Shown: in pieces, positions 1-11,300 of the stretch | Layout: each line of letters opens with the position of its first letter | How positions within the stretch are numbered: position 1 is the stretch's first letter | Source of the DNA: Pilasporangium apinafurcum | Lineage: Eukaryota > Oomycota > Peronosporomycetes > Pythiales > Pythiaceae | NCBI GenBank assembly: GCA_001600495.1 | Contig: BCKE01000036.1 | Location: 151,166-215,165, forward strand | Length of the DNA: 64,000 bases | Reading direction: 5' to 3' | Made by a program: the position numbers and the translations under genes | Notes under the pieces: model-generated | Told to the model about the DNA's origin: nothing | The model's database searches: none | The model's input: only the letters and a program-made list of their open reading frames with translations

Positions 1-608
1 AGCATGCCCAACACTTCATCCAGAATGATCAACTTTGAAGGCCGCAGTAGCGCCAAAAACAATTGCACGCGTCGCCGCTGACCATCCGACAAGCGATGTA
101 GCCGCCATTTCGGATCAATACGCAGCACATGCAACAATTCGGCGCGTCGCTCTGGATACGCAGCCTGCAATTGTACCATCATCTCGTCGACTGCCATATC
201 GGCGGAGTACGCCATCGCGTGGGTTGCAAACGCCACGGCGCGTTGCCCCCAATCTGCACTCACAAACGTCCGTTGCAAATTGAGCGTCGTGTCACGGAAG
301 CTGTCGCGGCCAAATACAAGCGCCGTATCATCTGCGGTCAGGTGTTTTCCTGCGAGTACACCGAGTAGCGTACTCTTTCCAGCGCCGTTACCACCTACAA
401 CCAACACGCGCTGACCATTTCCGATCGTCAGTGTCACATCTTTCAGCACGTAGTCATCGTCTTGATGCGCATTTTTCCGACTTGGTGTCTCATGCTGTAG
501 GTGGTTGATCAATTGTCCACCAACCGTGACTTTCGCAAACGCAAAGTTTAATTTCGTCAGTTGGACAGGCGGTACTAGTGGCGCTGACATCGAATTCGTG
601 GTGGCCAT
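1..608 (-). CDS. CAF16-like soluble ABC ATPase (partial, C-terminus off window)
   Basis: Reverse-strand reading frame open from an ATG at 608-606 to the window edge, about 202 codons. Visible in order: an N-terminal lead, a Walker A GGNGAGKST near residues 75-85, and a divergent signature LSDGQRRRVQL followed by a Walker B LIILDE near the edge. The LSDGQRRR form of the signature is typical of CAF16 / plant ABCI19-21 type proteins, which are soluble single-nucleotide-binding-domain ABC proteins; in yeast Caf16 associates with the CCR4-NOT complex. No membrane segment is seen in this part. The gene is divergent from the 4-TM orphan at 946, sharing a 337-bp intergenic region. The C-terminal 80-100 residues expected for the family lie outside the window. 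Family assignment is firm; the cellular role is inferred from homologues. Confidence 0.85.
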   Translation of the reverse strand, partial: MATTNSMSAPLVPPVQLTKLNFAFAKVTVGGQLINHLQHETPSRKNAHQDDDYVLKDVTLTIGNGQRVLVVGGNGAGKSTLLGVLAGKHLTADDTALVFGRDSFRDTTLNLQRTFVSADWGQRAVAFATHAMAYSADMAVDEMMVQLQAAYPERRAELLHVLRIDPKWRLHRLSDGQRRRVQLFLALLRPSKLIILDEVLGM

Positions 609-945
609 TTCTGACGAGTTTTTTCTCTATCAACTGAGGCGGAGTGTTTGGCGCGCAAATGGTGTCAATCGAAAGCTCTTGCTATTCGCTATAATTGGCT
701 ATCATTTCATCAAAATCCGCTTACTCCTATTGGTAAGAATTAAGGGAAAAAACAATGTGCCCCTATCCACATTTCCACAACTGTGTAATATCTCATATGA
801 TCTTTGGGGTAATTTATGTTGCAGAACCAACGTTTTGATGGTTGTATCAAAATGTTGGGTGCCTCAATCTTGCTCGCGAGATATGCTTATTGTTTTTTTT
901 CTTCTTCTGCGACTTCACAAACGTTTGTTTTATTGAGCATCCAGA
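609..945. other. Divergent intergenic region, probable two-way promoter
   Basis: This 337-bp stretch separates two divergent starts (ABC ATPase, minus; 4-TM protein, plus). It is AT-rich with T-runs. No convincing additional coding frame or repeat was found. Confidence 0.4.
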
Positions 946-1536
946 ATGAAAATACTGACGGAAGATTTGTTGTATGGTATGTCCATTGGAGCGATTATGC
1001 CATCCACCCTGCTACTGCAGGCGATGAACAAAGGAATCGCGAATGAGCTATCAGAGCAGTGCAATTTTGTACTGGATAGCGACCTTTGGCTGGAACCGAC
1101 TACGATTTATCCGCATCTCGAGTGCATGGGTGCGGTTGGGCGGCAAATGTACTTGGAATTCTACAAGTTTGATATGCTACTGTTCCCGTTAATCTACGGG
1201 ATGTTTCTCTTTGGCACACTCGGGTGGGTGTGGCCCAACCATCATAAACTTCGCTTCCTCCCCGTGATCACCAGCAGCTGTGACGTATTGGAAAATTTCG
1301 CTATTTACTTCTTGTTGGTGCAGTTTCCGGGACGCTATGAGACGCTGGATCGCTTCATTAGCATCTTCTCACGGATGAAATGGTTGTCGTTCTTTGTGTC
1401 CATGGGCTTGTTGGTGTGGGGGATAATGGTCAACTTTGTACGCAAATATAAATTCAAAAAAACATCCGTCGGTCAACTTCATAAACATGGGCAAAAAAAG
1501 AATCCAGCTATGAATCAGCAAAAGAAAAGCTGTTGA
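946..1536 (+). CDS. Hypothetical four-pass membrane protein
   Basis: Single 196-residue frame with an ATG start. Hydrophobic stretches lie near residues 8-25, 75-95 (LLFPLIYGMFLFGTLGWVW), 108-124 and 145-163 (FFVSMGLLVWGIMVNFV), then a basic, Lys-rich tail. A DVLENFAIYF segment before the third helix resembles a motif in small uncharacterised membrane proteins of bacteria and protists, but I cannot name the family. The start is the first ATG after in-frame non-coding sequence; an upstream exon cannot be excluded. No function is proposed. Confidence 0.55.
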   Translation: MKILTEDLLYGMSIGAIMPSTLLLQAMNKGIANELSEQCNFVLDSDLWLEPTTIYPHLECMGAVGRQMYLEFYKFDMLLFPLIYGMFLFGTLGWVWPNHHKLRFLPVITSSCDVLENFAIYFLLVQFPGRYETLDRFISIFSRMKWLSFFVSMGLLVWGIMVNFVRKYKFKKTSVGQLHKHGQKKNPAMNQQKKSC

Positions 1537-2161
1537 TTGCTTGCAGGGAATGGTGCAATGGTTCATCTTGTACTTTGTAATCGAATTTATTTTCTGTGCT
1601 GTTGGCATTGCCAACGGGATAGTGCTTAGTTCATGACAAAAAAATAACCAATTAATTTAAAGCTTTTGGTTGGACCACGTTGGATCGACTCATTACGTCT
1701 AAGTGAGGACATGCAAGCAAGCGAACAACAAAGCGAATGGGAAAATGGGATCTGATCAATGATGCGCATTCAACAAGATGGACCGTCTTCTATTCAGGCT
1801 GGTTCACATACGTTGTCTTCTATTAGAGTCAGGTTACATTGTAACTATCCATGTAACCCATCCTGCCAAGGTGTGTGTGGAGCTGAAAGAGCAGATCGCA
1901 CGAGCATTGCGCATTCCGCTGCGCATTCACGTACCGCTTGGAAGACAAAGGAACTAAGACTTCTCTCGGCTTAGACCTCTATAGTCTATAAACGATGGTA
2001 TGCCATTATCGCTAACTCGTTGTATTGCCGGCTCTACTTGTACGGCTTGTGTGTCTGGACACCAATTTCGCGACCCAATGGAGTATGTTGACTCATTGTG
2101 TATTGTTAAACCAATGATGATCACTATGTAGAATCGTTTGCTGGGATTGACGAATGCACGT
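1537..2161. other. Intergenic region before PRPP synthetase
   Basis: About 625 bp without a supportable gene. The short open frames here (for example 1759-1974) have composition and length expected by chance. It presumably holds the 3' end of the 4-TM gene and the promoter of the PRPP synthetase. Confidence 0.35.
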
Positions 2162-3637
2162 ATGCGAAGCGCTGTAACACTGGGTGCTGCTGGTATTCTC
2201 GGTGTGGTCAATGGTAGCAGTCAGATCGCTCGGCAGGAGGCACACCCAGATGCTAGTCCTAATAATTTGGTCACCAAGAAGAAAGACTCAACCTGGGTTC
2301 CGAACACTACGACCAAGCACTGGCATTTCTATAAGGGCAAGATGAACCCAAACTCTGCCAAGTCGTTGATGCTTTTCAAGTGCGCTGATACTCCCATTGC
2401 TGACGAGATCGCCAATTACCTGGGCATTTCACTTAATAAAATGACAGGTATAGAGATTTGTATGTGTCGTTAGAATGGCTTAAAATGCATGCTGACGTTC
2501 TGTATGTATACCGGAAACACAGTGAAGAACTTTGCTGATGGAGAAACAAGTGTGGTTGTCGATGAAGGTGTGCGCGGGCAACGAGTTTACATTGTATGCT
2601 CCACGACGACAGTGGACCGGTGCGTCTATTCAAAATTCCACTTTTTACCTGTGCTTGGACGAGTTTATTGCGATGTTACTGTCGTGTGCGCTACAGTTTA
2701 ATGGAGCTATTACTATCTATCTCTGCAATGAGACGTTCATCTGCCAAGAGTATCACCGCTGTCATTCCCTTCTACGGCTATGCGCGTCAGGATCGCATGC
2801 ATAAAGGACGAGAACCAGTCGCTGCTGCTGTAAGCCAACGTGAATTGATAATCCAATATTTTGTGCATAATATATCCACTCATATTAGGAGTTTTGTTAT
2901 GCTTCATGTATAGGATATCGCGCGTATGCTGGAAGTTATGGGAGTGGATCATGTTGTAACGGTGGATCTCCATAGTGCACAGATTGAAGGGTTTTTCAAG
3001 CCTGAGATTCCAGTCGACAACTTACAGGCATTTCCTGTGGGGTCAGTATATTTCTCAGAGATGCACCATCTGACTGATCCGATCGTCGTAGCCCCACACG
3101 CTTCGGCCGTGAATCGCGCCGTACTGTTCCGTGACATCCTCTCGAGGACCACAGACGAATTCGTGCCGCTTGCGTTCGTTGTGAAGAAGCATCACATTGA
3201 CAAGAATCGCCCCGGCGAGCTGGTTGGCGATGTTGAAGGGAAAGATTGTATCGTCGTGGACAACCTCGTAGATACGGGAGATACATTGGTCAAGACCGCC
3301 AAGGTGCTCAAGACCAACGGTGCGAAAAGCGTTTCTGCTTTCTGCGTTCATGGTCGTTTTTCGTCGCAGGTAAATGTCTTATAGGCTGGGTATTAGCTTG
3401 TGGCTAGCAAGTTCTAACAAGAATGTGTTGTATGCTATGATATTCCAGGCTATTGAGAAAATTGAATGCTGCAAGGAATTGGATCTCCTCGTGACGACCA
3501 ATACGATCCCTATCGATCGAGAGGAGCTAGAGTCATCGTCCAAGATTGTCACGCTCTCTGTAGCCCCATTTATCGCGGAAGTGATCTCCTGTATCCATAC
3601 GAAAGGCTCCATCATCCAGGTGTCTAAGACTAATTAG
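2162..3637 (+). CDS. PRPS: Ribose-phosphate pyrophosphokinase (PRPP synthetase), 5 exons
   Basis: Makes PRPP from ribose-5-phosphate and ATP for purine, pyrimidine, NAD, His and Trp synthesis. Exons by eye: 2162-2447, 2523-2619, 2697-2829, 2914-3369, 3449-3637; all four introns are GT-AG, 75-84 bp, and the join gives 386 residues in one frame. Family landmarks: [32 protein letters not shown] (catalytic flexible-loop region), [12 protein letters not shown], and the PRPP-binding loop [14 protein letters not shown], then TTNTIP near the C-terminus. The protein is about 60 residues longer than typical (around 318) because of an N-terminal extension preceding the conserved [14 protein letters not shown]. 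The start is the first in-frame ATG; the extension is Ser/Thr/Lys-rich and could be a targeting sequence or unannotated upstream exon structure. TVP23 follows 157 bp downstream on the same strand. Confidence 0.92.
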
Positions 3638-3794
3638 CGCAATTGCAGGATCTTCTCATACTAAATGGAAATATTCCATATTCTACGATGCCATTGGCTA
3701 AAATAAACTAAATTTCAGCCAATAATGGACATTCAAAGCGTCGGTTCTCTGAATTGTGCATTGACGAGCTCTTAGAGAGAGGCGACCAAAGACG

Positions 3795-4799
3795 ATGATG
3801 GACGAAGAGAAGAAGGCACAGGATCTCGAGTTTATTACCGTGGAAACGGATGCTACAAGCGATGCGGCTCCATTGAATCCATCTGCAAGTGGATTAAGTA
3901 GCAAGAAATTGGTCAAGGATGAAGCTTTGTGAGTTATAAACCCGTATATTTTATACGAATATATATGAGTAAATAATCAACCAACACACATGCACTATAT
4001 GTAGACTTTCTACGATGCGGAAGACCGTCACAAACGCGAAGCACCCTGTAGCCGCGTTTTTTCATCTTTTTTTCAAGGTGTATAGTTCTGTATGCGTGCA
4101 AGCGTATGTTGGTTTCTGGCTGTGATTGACAAGTCGTTGTATTTTTTGTTCTATTTGGAGGGTCTCGCATTGCTAGTGTACTTGTTTGGCGGATTGTTCT
4201 CGGAAAGCTATGTATTCATCTTTGTGGTCTGCATTTTGCTTCTAGCGTTTGACTTTTGGACTGTAAAGGTGAGATCGTCATTATTCTATGATTTGTTTTA
4301 GATTCAATGTACATTGATAATGATCACTACACTGCCTCTTCCTTGTGAATGTTTGACGAAACAGAATGTGACAGGACGTTTACTTGTCGGACTTCGCTGG
4401 TGGAATCGCATTAATGAAGACGGCACAAATGAATGGATCTTTGAATCGCACGAAGACATGACCGAGATCGATGCGCTCGACTCGCGCGTCTTTTGGGTCG
4501 GGATTTACGCCACCCCAGCGCTCTGGGTTTGCTTGTTGATCATTGCTGTTCTGAAAATCAACATTCAATGGGCGTTGATTGTACTGGTGGCACTGACACT
4601 CAGTGCTGCCAATATTATTGGTTACACGAAATGCAAGAAAGATGCCAAACAGAAAATGCAGTCGTTGATGTCACAAGGTGCACTCGGTGCGTTGGGTGCC
4701 TCAGCAGGCTCCACTCTCATGTCGACCATCGGAGGATTGGCATTGAGTGGAGTTTCAAGTGGGAAACAACAACAAGCCAACGCAAGTGTTACCGTCTAA
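3795..4799 (+). CDS. TVP23: TVP23/FAM18 family Golgi membrane protein, 4 exons
   Basis: TVP23 proteins are small multi-pass proteins of late Golgi vesicles. Exons by eye: 3795-3928, 4005-4077, 4161-4268, 4365-4799, joined by GT-AG introns of 76-96 bp, giving 249 residues. The signature runs across exon boundaries: KHPVAAFFHLFFK at the end of exon 2, GLALLVYLFGGLF in exon 3, then FDFWTVK joined to NVTGRLLVGLRWW, the family's most conserved block, and WIFESHEDM. Four hydrophobic helices are expected and visible; the C-terminal tail (ALGALGASAGS onward) is low complexity. Two ATGs lie in tandem at 3795 and 3798; the first is used here. Length and motif order are normal for the family. Confidence 0.92.
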
Positions 4800-4952
4800 T
4801 CCAGAGAGAAAGCGTACGCATTTGCCATCATATTGTGTAAGTAAACAAACAGGAAAAGCTATCAAACACGATTAAAAAAAACAATGCAAAATCAAGATGA
4901 TAAACACGAGTTATGCCTAAAGGAGTCCTTCTTCTCCCACTAAGAGACCTAC

Positions 4953-6736
4953 CTACGCGGCGGCAATCAAATCCTTCATTTGCTCATTCAATTGAGTGTA
5001 AAACTTGTGATACTCAAAGATATCTCCCTTCCCACGTCGTACTTCCACCAGATGCAAACTGTCCGCCAACATGTAGATCTGGATCACCACACCAACCGCA
5101 CCCTTGGGGGTTTGCAGCACAGCCTTGACCTTCGAAGCACTATCGACACTGATCTCACAGTTGATACTCTCCAAATACCCCGTCAAACGCGTCATAATGC
5201 TCGCCGCCGGGATGGTAGACGTGAATTGCGTTGAACGCTTCACACGCTTTTCATCATTGCTTTGGAACATCCGATTGAGAGCCATGCCACCGCACATGTT
5301 GATCAAATCGAACGCGTTCATCACCTTCAACCCACCTTCTGTCTTGCTTTTCTTCGCCGAGTTCACTTCATCTTGGTGCTCGAGAATCGCCGCATCCAAG
5401 TCCGCCTGACTGGGCTTCACACTTATGCTGTTGTCAACCGTCTTTCCAATGTCAGTTGCAGGAGGTGGTGCAGGCACAGGAGCACCTTGGGTTTGTTGTC
5501 CATCCGCGTTTACATACCAATCGTCCTGCATGATTTCCTGCAATGTCAAGCGTTGTTCTGGATCCGGAACGAGAATACGGTTCAGAAGTGCCTTCACGCG
5601 TGGAGTAAACCAGCTTGGATACGAAAATTCGGCCTTTTGGATCTTGCGGAAAAGTGCCGACATTGTAGGTTCATCAAACGGCAAGAAACCAGCAAGCAAA
5701 ACGTAGAGAATGACGCCAATGGACCAGACATCGGCGGCACGGCCATCGTATCCTTTGTCAGCCAACACTTCAGGTGCCACGTAGTTGGGCGTACCACATG
5801 TCGTATGCAGCAAAGACGCACGCGAACTTTCAGCACCATCAGGACCGCTGCCTTCGTACAATGCAGACAAACCAAAATCGGAAATCTTTAAATCACCATT
5901 ATCATCCAAGAGCAAATTTTCTGCAATATGAAGCGACAAAATGTAGTTTATCAGTTTCATCCCATGAAATATTAAAGAAAATCAACATGAAATAAGAAAG
6001 CAAACGAACCAGGTTTGAGATCACGATGGCATACACCACTTTGGTGGCAGTATTGCACACCTTCTGCAAGTTGGCGGAAATAGAACCGAGCGGTATCTTC
6101 GCTAAACCGCCCTTCACTGACAATTTTGTCGAATAATTCACCGCCCGTAATCAATTCGAGTACAATGAAAATCTGTAGTAGTAGTAAGTTAAGCATCACA
6201 AGTTCAGGTCAGCATTGAGATCTTTTTGGTCAGTGAGGCACGTGTGACAACCAATTCCATTACCTTCGTTCGACTTGCTAGCACTTCTTTCAGCACTACC
6301 ACGTTCTTGTGGCGGATCATTTTCATAATAGAAATTTCTTTCTTGATCTGCGCACCCATGTTTTGCTTCTGGATCTTTTCCTTGTCCAGCACTTTGATCG
6401 CAACCCGTTCGTCGGTCTCTGTATTCACGGCATACTTGACCCTGTCAGTGCAAACAATGAAATCCATAGCAATCAGACATATGAGCACTGCAATATTACT
6501 TGCTGTAATGTTACTTAGATATAGAGAAGGACATACTTGCCAAATGTACCCTCACCAAGTGTCTTGCCGATTTCATACTTGCCTACAGAGACCCATCAGA
6601 TCTTTGCGTGTCAGCAAAAACAAGATCATAAATGACGCCCAGCTGACTTCCACAGTAAGCTGCACCATATGGGGGAATTCATGTGCCCTATATTGCTGAT
6701 ATGCACTCTACAAAACATACCAACTTTCTTCACCAT
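4953..6736 (-). CDS. CIPK: CIPK/SnRK3-type protein kinase with NAF motif, 5 exons
   Basis: Ser/Thr kinase of the CBL-interacting type, in plants activated by calcineurin-B-like Ca2+ sensors. Exons on the minus strand by eye: 6736-6721, 6582-6537, 6441-6264, 6172-6010, 5920-4953, giving 456 residues, a normal CIPK length. Visible: glycine loop LGEGTFGK, catalytic Lys at about residue 37 (VAIKVL), HRDLKPEN (Asp about 131), DFG (Asp about 149), an activation loop ending [11 protein letters not shown] as in plant CIPKs but with a roughly 8-residue Gly/Ser insert, the NAF/FISL motif NAFDLI at about 335-340, a following Arg/Lys-rich PPI-like segment, and a C-terminal KA1-like domain. The start ATG lies in a favourable ACCATGG context. 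The gene diverges from the ZNG1 gene with about 400 bp between. No CBL partner lies in the window. Family call is strong; partner and substrates are unknown. Confidence 0.93.
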
Positions 6737-7132
6737 GGTTGCTCTTCTTGTTCTTCCTTGTTCCTTGATTTTCCTGCGCTCGTGCCTGGGTGGGGTCGGG
6801 CGAGTACTAGAATGAAGGTTTCTTTCCTTTTTTCTTGGAACAGAGCACAAAAAAAGCGAAATAACCGATACGTCACAAGTTATACATTAAAATAACGGAA
6901 ATAGAGTTGATATAACAGCCATTAAAAAATTCATGCCCAAGGTCCTGCACCCATCACAGCCTAAGACAAAAAAAAGCGAAACCGGCATCACGTCCACTAT
7001 CCTGATTACGACTGAAAAATGGATTATTGGGTAAAATATAGGAATACAAAATAAAACCCATTTGATACTGGGATATTTATCTTTTGAGACCATCATTTCG
7101 CATTTTGCACGTACATATTACGCACAAGACGG
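6737..7132. other. Divergent promoter region, CIPK / ZNG1
   Basis: This 396-bp stretch between divergent start codons contains the Initiator-like element at 7093-7106 on the plus side. On the minus side the sequence upstream of the kinase ATG has a TCATTCT run that only partly fits the same consensus. No additional gene is seen. Confidence 0.45.
7093..7106 (+). promoter_or_regulatory. Oomycete Initiator-type core promoter element
   Basis: TCATTTCGCATTTT matches the published oomycete Initiator consensus (TCATTYYNCAWTTT) at every position and sits 27 bp before the ZNG1 start codon, as expected for a short 5' leader. This is also one of the better clues that the genome is oomycete. Confidence 0.65.
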
Positions 7133-8263
7133 ATGGCGGCTACCAGAGATGATGAGATGGCGATTCCAGAGCTGCTACCATTTGATAATGGCGAGAAAGT
7201 GAGCGATAATACGCGCATTAAGTCGGCGGGAGAAGAAAGTGCATTAACGCCTGTACCAGTGACGATCATCACAGGCTTCCTGGGGTCAGGCAAGACGACA
7301 CTACTGAATTACATCCTCACTGCCAACCACGGATACCGCATTGCCGTGATTGAAAACGAATTCGGCGAAGAAATTGGTGTCGAGAGTCTGATTGCGAAAG
7401 ATGGAAGCAATGGACAAGTGTTTGATGATTTCTATGAGCTGAGCAATGGATGCATTTGTTGTTCCGTGAGGGATGACCTTGTAAATACGCTGGAAAGAGT
7501 CTTGGAAAAGAGAGATCGATTTGATTACATTCTTGTGGAGACTACAGGCATGGCAAATCCAGGCAAGGTGGCGTCGATCTTTTGGGTTGATGATGAGCTG
7601 GAAGGACGCATTTACTTGGATGGCATTGTGACGTTGGTGGATGCACATCGAATTCAAGCGCAGTTAGCAACCCCAGATACGCTTGTAGAAGCCTCTTCAC
7701 AAGTGGCCTATGCGGATCGCATACTGCTAAATAAAAGGGATCTTGTGACTGATGTGGATCAGTGTGCTTCCATTGAACAATGTGTCAGGGATATTAATGG
7801 CATAGCTGATATCACATGGACTCAACGCTCTCAAGTGCAACTCGATACTATTCTTAATGTCAAATCCTTCACAACCCAACGCGCTTTAGATGTCGAAAAA
7901 GCGCTCGTGTTGCCGTCACATACACACACTGGTGGGGTTCAGACGGTTTGTATTACGATCAACGATGGTTTGCTAGATCGAGAGAAGCTAGAGCGTTGGC
8001 TTGGAGGGTTGCTCTGGGATCAGGATGACAACACGGAGGCAACGGATTCACATCAGAAATTTTTCCGCATTAAAGGAGTGCTGGCAGTTGGTAATGAGCC
8101 CAATAAGTTCATTCTTCAAGCCGTCCACGAATTATTTGAAGTGTATCCGTCTGATGAGCAGTGGAGAGAAGAAGATCAAAAACACTCCAAAATTGTGTTC
8201 ATCGGATTGTGGTTAGAAAAGCAAGCATTAGTGGATGGATTGAGAAGTTGTCTTGCTGCTTGA
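7133..8263 (+). CDS. ZNG1: CobW/COG0523 GTPase, ZNG1-like zinc metallochaperone
   Basis: Single-exon, 376 residues. G3E GTPases of this family deliver metal; the eukaryotic ZNG1 (CBWD) branch supplies Zn to methionine aminopeptidase 1. Visible: Walker [10 protein letters not shown] at about residue 47, ENEFGE switch region, the metal-binding CxCC motif (C107, C109, C110) in [21 protein letters not shown], the NKRD guanine-specificity motif, and a C-terminal CobW_C domain with [11 protein letters not shown]-terminally IPELLPFD resembles the CPELVPI motif that in animal ZNG1 docks onto the METAP1 zinc finger, with Ile replacing the Cys. The gene converges on channel A, with only 102 bp between the stops. 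Metal and client are inferred from the family. Confidence 0.92.
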   Translation: MAATRDDEMAIPELLPFDNGEKVSDNTRIKSAGEESALTPVPVTIITGFLGSGKTTLLNYILTANHGYRIAVIENEFGEEIGVESLIAKDGSNGQVFDDFYELSNGCICCSVRDDLVNTLERVLEKRDRFDYILVETTGMANPGKVASIFWVDDELEGRIYLDGIVTLVDAHRIQAQLATPDTLVEASSQVAYADRILLNKRDLVTDVDQCASIEQCVRDINGIADITWTQRSQVQLDTILNVKSFTTQRALDVEKALVLPSHTHTGGVQTVCITINDGLLDREKLERWLGGLLWDQDDNTEATDSHQKFFRIKGVLAVGNEPNKFILQAVHELFEVYPSDEQWREEDQKHSKIVFIGLWLEKQALVDGLRSCLAA

Positions 8264-8365
8264 TTGATTGGTTTTCTAAAGAACAAGTCTAAGATGTCGT
8301 GGTTGTTTTTTGTATGCCCTTGCACTTGAGTATACTCGCGAGAACCGAGCAACCGAGAACTTTAT

Positions 8366-11300
8366 TTATGTAGCATTATGAGTCGGTTCCCTTGATCTAT
8401 TCAAATTTCTAACTACAGAAGAATTTGACATGGATGCACTCATAATTGGAAGGCTGTCGTGGAACTGCGATGCATCCGATTGGAAAGAAGTTGACTGCCC
8501 TTGCACAATTCCTTCTACGACGATCAGCTGAAACAACGAGTCAAAGGCGCGGATGCACTCCAGGGAGTTACTGAGTTTCAACAACCCCGCTTGGCCTTCG
8601 CTTTGATATCTCCCTGTCTTCGAAGAGTCTGAACTTGGGTCACCATTGATATTATCATCATCATCATTCAATGTATCCAACATATCGCCTAACCACTCGT
8701 CCTTACGAGTTGCAACAATCTCGTACAGGATATCCCCCCATTCATCTAGTGTTTCTGCAGTCACGGCGCCTGAATGACCACGACGACACATCTTACGATA
8801 TGCCTCTACTACAATGTTTAGAGCCGTATGAAATAAAGGTCGAGACAAGATCGCATTTAGTAGTGACTCTGAACTCAATGATAGCAGATCGCAAGCAGAT
8901 TTAGTCTTAACAGTAAATCCGCTGACAGAATACCCCAGAAGGCCTTGTTCACCAAAGAAATCCCCTTTTGTGTAGTGCCTACTTTGATTGCTTAGGCTCG
9001 AGACCGTCGGCGTATTAGAGACGATGGTGCGTGATGCCAAAACGCCCCTTACTACAAAGTACATTGTCATGTTGATGCTTCCTTCGACGATGACGTTCTC
9101 ATCATGAGGGTAACCTTCATACTTGAGATTCTGCGCGATGACATGCATAAGTGAGTTAATTTCTCGATCGTGTGGATGTACTGTTGCAAATGGGCGAAAA
9201 ATGCTGGTGAAAGCTTGAAGTGACTGGTGTGCAAGATGCAACACAGAATCTGTACGAATGGACGGAGGAAGATCTTCAAAGATCGCTCGATAATTGACAC
9301 CACGATGTGAGGACCAGAGAGATGACAAGAAACTCTTTGCGCGGCTGCTGAGGTTCGCGCTGATATGCCATCGGTCTAGATACAAATTAACGGCAATGTG
9401 GTTTTTTCGAAATTCGACCTCATTGCTGACGTAAGACATGTACAACTTTGTGACCTCGCCGATCACAAACGCCATCATTAGCAACCCCATAAGGTTGACT
9501 ATGATTGTGAATAGTAACGCTTCTTCACCATCTGGTGCAAATTTCTTGCCTCTCTTCGTGAAAGCGGCGGAAGAGAAAAAGAATCCGCAGAAAAAACCCA
9601 ACATCGATACATTTGAAGATACATTGGTGTAGTGGATTAGTTCACGTTGATGGGGTGGTATCCATGTATCCCAGTTGGGGGTATTCTGATTGGAATCCAA
9701 CTCAGTCATACTTGCAATCGAGAAATACGCACAAGTGCACCAATGCATCAACACAAAGTACAAGATTCCAAGTGTCCACAGGCGATTTTTCTCGTAAGAG
9801 ACACTGCGGCGATTAACTTCTTGTATGTAATGAGGAAAATTCAACAACTTCAAGCACCGATTGATACGAAGCCACTGGGATACATAAAAATCCGAGAGGA
9901 AGTAATCGATAGGGAAAGATGCCACAATATCAATCCAAAGTCGGTCCTTTTTATAGGCATGCTGATAATGTTGCTCGTACAACTCCATGGATGTTAAACC
10001 CTCTTTCATATTCCAGTTGATCCATATATCGATGGCAAAAAGCAATTCGCATATCAGCTCTATGGTGCGATCAACGATCGCCAATACTCCGATGTCATCC
10101 AAAGGGTCGAAGGAGACACGATAGGGTATCAGAATTCCCATGTAAATTGTTCCAATTGCGACCATCTTGAGCCACAGCAAGTGAAAATCGCTTTGAGCCT
10201 CTGTACATTCCAGTAGTGTGTCGATCCAAAGTGCTGGCGATTTTCTCCTCGAACGTAGATTAGTCGTTGATTTCGCGCTAGCGTCAGTGCTATGCTTATC
10301 GGGAGATGTCGAAGTGGATGATGGAGCGGATAAATTTCGATTTACCAAGAGAATTTTCAACCCGGATAGCAATTGATCCGAAACTGTAGCTCGGCGCAAG
10401 TTTACCACACTGTTGTTCCTCCGCGGTTGTGCGCTTAACATGTCTTTGGGAATGTATTTCTTGGTAGTGACTGTCCCCAATGATGCTTCAAGTTGTTCTT
10501 CCATGTACAAATTACGCAAGTGTTGCTGCTCTTGTTGGATGTTGACGATTTTAAGCACTTTACATTTCCAATCTGGGTATCTCTCAAAAACCAGATCAAG
10601 TGACCGACGCGAGAGTTTATAAAGAACAGACGATGTTTTGGAACGCACTTCCGCGCTGCGTGGCTGACTAGTAAACATTGCTACCTCACCAAAGTAACCC
10701 CCCGATGTGAGCTCAGTGACCTTTCTCATCTCAGATGAGGTATGCAACTTCGTTGTATTGAACGAAGAGACAAAACCTTGAAATGAAGATGGTTTCGCCC
10801 CAATGTTGTGTAAATTGGAGAGACGGCGTTGCAAGCTCTCAACTGGCACAAAAATCTCCAGAATGCCTGTAAAGACGAAAAACATGTCGGTTCCTTCTTC
10901 TCCATACCGAAAAACATACTCATTTTTGACAGTCAGCACTTGACAGAATTGCGCCACCAACATACGAGTTACGGGGCCTTCCATATCACCAAGAAATGCC
11001 ACCTTGGTAATCATGGGCTGCAAATGGATCAACCGAATGTCAGTCACTAAGGACGGTGGCAAGCACCTCTCAAGAATGTGCTCCTGTGTGATATTATGAA
11101 AGCGTTGGAAGAAGAAATATGCTTTTAGCCGGTCTTCCACGGAAAATGGAAGCTCGAAATGAGCAAATAAACGACGGATCGAGCTCAGTTTTTCATTGAA
11201 TTCGCGAGTATCCGCATCAATGAGCTCCACCACATCGGTCAAATTGTTCGCCACAAAGATAAAGAGAAAGAATCCACACACTATTGTCACAAACGTGAAA

